Both the position numbers and the translations under genes were made by a program. Shown piece after piece: positions 24,772-26,460 of a stretch of 26,460 nucleotides of DNA (position 1 is its first letter; each line of letters starts with the position of its first letter). The stretch lies in the NCBI GenBank assembly GCA_020060215.1, contig JAGVAP010000070.1:1-26460 (forward strand). The letters are read 5' to 3'. A model generated the notes under the pieces. It did not search any database, was not told the DNA's origin, and saw nothing but the letters and a program-made list of their open reading frames with translations. This DNA is from Deltaproteobacteria bacterium (lineage in GTDB: Bacteria > Desulfobacterota > DSM-4660 > Desulfatiglandales > HGW-15).

Positions 24772-26358
24772 GTGGATTCACACGATCACAAAGAGATCAG
24801 AAGACGCAGGACCTTCGGGATCATCAGCCATCCCGACGCAGGCAAGACCACACTCACGGAGAAGCTCCTCCTGTTCGGAGGGGCCATCCAGATCGCCGGG
24901 GCCGTCAAGGCGCGAAAGGCCGCCCGGCACGCCACCAGCGACTGGATGGCCATCGAGCAGGAGAAGGGGATCTCCGTGACCACATCGGTGATGAAGTTCG
25001 CCTACAGCGATTTCGAGATGAACCTCCTCGACACGCCCGGGCACCAGGACTTCTCCGAAGATACCTACCGGGTCCTGACCGCCGTAGACAGCGCTCTCAT
25101 GGTCATCGACTGCAGCAAGGGCGTGGAGTCGCAGACGCAGAAGCTCATGGAGGTGTGCCGGATGCGCAACACCCCCATCATCACCTTCATCAACAAACTC
25201 GATCGTCAGGGCATGGAGCCGCTGGATATCCTGGCCGAGATCGAAGACAAGCTCCAGATCGAGTGCGCGCCGCTCACCTGGCCGATCGGGATGGGCAAGG
25301 GCTTCAAGGGCGTCTATAACCTCTATCGCAAAGAACTCCTGCTCTTCACCCCGGGGCGGGAGACCCGGAACCAGGACGGGGTATTGATCCGGGACCTGGC
25401 TGATTCCCAACTGGACAGGCTGCTGGGCCGCCAGGCGGACGACCTGCGGGGGGATGTGGAACTGCTCGAAGGGGCCGCCGATCCTTTTGACCTGGACTCC
25501 TATCTCAGGGGGAGCCAGACGCCGGTGTTCTTCGGCAGCGCCCTCAACAACTTCGGCGTCAGGGAACTGCTGGAGGCCATCATCGAAATGGCCCCGGCCC
25601 CCGGGGTGAGGAGTACCGAGACCAGGGAGGTCTCCCCTTTCGAGGATTCCTTTTCCGGATTTGTCTTCAAGATCCAGGCGAACATGGATCCGGCTCACCG
25701 GGACCGGATTGCGTTCCTGAGGATCTGCTCCGGGAAGTTCACGCGGGGGATGAAGGTCATTCACCACCGGCTGGGAAAGGAGATCTCCCTGGCCAACGCC
25801 ACCATCTTCATGGCCCAGGACCGGACCAACGTCGAAGAGGCCTACGCCGGAGACATCATCGGCATCTACAACCACGGCACCATCAGGATCGGAGATACCT
25901 TTACCGAAAAGGAGCCGCTGCGCTTCACCGGCATCCCCAACTTCGCGCCGGAGCACTTCCGGCGGGTGATCCTCAAGAACCCCCTGAAGGTGAAACAGCT
26001 TCAGAAAGGGCTGGCCCAGCTGACCGAGGAAGGCGCCGTGCAGTACTTCCGGCCCCTCAGGGGCTCGGACTATATCCTCGGCGCCGTCGGGGTCCTGCAG
26101 TTCGATGTGACCGTGGCGAGGCTCAAGGCCGAATACGGCGTCGATGCGGTCTACGAACCTGTGGACTACTCTGCGGCGCGCTGGGTGGGCTGCGAGGACA
26201 GGAAGAGGCTCGACGAGTTCGAGAGAAGGTACCTGTCCAACCTGGCCAACGACTCGGAGGGACGGCTCACCTACCTGGCCCCCAACGCATGGCGCCTCGG
26301 CTTTGTCCAGGAGGACTGGCCGGACATCTCCTTCCACAAGACCCTGGAGCACGTCTAG
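24772..26358 (+). CDS. prfC: Peptide chain release factor 3 (RF3)
   Basis: RF3 is a ribosome-bound GTPase that releases RF1/RF2 after translation termination. From the GTG at 24772 it has 528 residues, almost the same as the E. coli protein. GTPase motifs are SHPDAGKTT (19-27), DTPGH (87-91) and NKLD (141-144). RF3-specific segments include [62 protein letters not shown] and [10 protein letters not shown]. The GTG start has a strong GGAGG 6-7 bases upstream. The frame continues to 24613 but that extension shows no family similarity. The gene appears monocistronic and is divergent from min. Confidence 0.97.
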   Translation: MDSHDHKEIRRRRTFGIISHPDAGKTTLTEKLLLFGGAIQIAGAVKARKAARHATSDWMAIEQEKGISVTTSVMKFAYSDFEMNLLDTPGHQDFSEDTYRVLTAVDSALMVIDCSKGVESQTQKLMEVCRMRNTPIITFINKLDRQGMEPLDILAEIEDKLQIECAPLTWPIGMGKGFKGVYNLYRKELLLFTPGRETRNQDGVLIRDLADSQLDRLLGRQADDLRGDVELLEGAADPFDLDSYLRGSQTPVFFGSALNNFGVRELLEAIIEMAPAPGVRSTETREVSPFEDSFSGFVFKIQANMDPAHRDRIAFLRICSGKFTRGMKVIHHRLGKEISLANATIFMAQDRTNVEEAYAGDIIGIYNHGTIRIGDTFTEKEPLRFTGIPNFAPEHFRRVILKNPLKVKQLQKGLAQLTEEGAVQYFRPLRGSDYILGAVGVLQFDVTVARLKAEYGVDAVYEPVDYSAARWVGCEDRKRLDEFERRYLSNLANDSEGRLTYLAPNAWRLGFVQEDWPDISFHKTLEHV

Positions 26359-26395
26359 TGTACCCTAGCGTTGCACCAATTCGGGCAGCTTCGTA

Positions 26396-26424
26396 GGATG
26401 GGTGGAGCGCAGCGAAACCCATCC
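26396..26424. repeat. Dispersed palindromic element, copy 2
   Basis: GGATGGGT (26396-26403) and ACCCATCC (26417-26424) flank GGAGCGCAGCGAA. This is the reverse complement of copy 1 (15956-15984) except for one base in the centre. It begins 37 bases past the prfC stop and has the same orientation relative to prfC as copy 1 has to the dehydrogenase gene. Confidence 0.8.
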
Positions 26425-26460
26425 ATTCGAGCGATTGAACATGCCGCAAACCTCAAAACC

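Noticed and set aside
24778..26352. 524-codon open frame on the minus strand, antisense to prfC
   Set aside because: prfC on the plus strand is an unmistakable full-length RF3. The antisense frame is a by-product of high GC codon use and shows no family motif.

Overview
The window is GC-rich bacterial chromosome, densely coded on both strands, and it looks like a chromosomal backbone rather than a mobile region. The gene set (hopanoid biosynthesis with hpnH/hpnG/shc/hpnA/hpnN/hpnM, MinCDE, RF3, an MlaC-type protein, an AsmA-like protein) points to a Gram-negative hopanoid producer. My best guess is a Desulfobacterota-like ('deltaproteobacterial') lineage. That is an inference from protein style and repeat content, not a database result. 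Non-ATG starts are frequent (GTG for hpnH, shc, the AsmA-like gene and prfC; TTG for minD and mgtC).

Layout. 1-743 (minus): a universal stress protein translationally coupled to a truncated VKOR-like membrane protein. 1116-2375 (plus): an MscS-type channel. 2499-13118: a hopanoid block in three transcription units. These are ispH-hpnH (plus); shc-hpnG-metallophosphoesterase (minus), which meets hpnH at a shared CTAG stop; and hpnA-hpnN-hpnM (plus), divergent from shc. 13180-14493 (minus): an HPr-like domain fused to a long N-terminal region I do not recognise. 14799-15509 (minus): an MgtC/SapB protein. 15510-16009: a non-coding stretch with a relic of a ribbon-helix-helix antitoxin, a strong hairpin and one copy of a dispersed palindrome. 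16010-18225 (minus): an SRPBCC membrane protein coupled to a zinc-dependent dehydrogenase. 18491-22066 (plus): a large AsmA-like protein. 22262-24139 (minus): minC-minD-minE. 24772-26358 (plus): prfC, divergent from min.

How the genes work together. IspH supplies isoprenoid precursors. Shc cyclises squalene to hopene. HpnH adds adenosyl to make adenosylhopane, and HpnG removes adenine. HpnA, HpnN and HpnM are hopanoid side-chain, transport and envelope functions. The genes that make squalene (hpnC/D/E or sqs) are not in the window. The most interesting lead is the membrane-anchored metallophosphoesterase in the shc-hpnG unit, because HpnG is a phosphorylase-family enzyme whose product is expected to be a sugar phosphate. 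The second is the HPr fusion protein. The intergenic spaces hold at least four kinds of short repeat. Two good sigma70-type promoters drive min and prfC in opposite directions with a REP-like inverted repeat between them, and the prfC leader carries an attenuator-like hairpin. I saw no tRNA, rRNA, CRISPR array, intact transposase or prophage gene.
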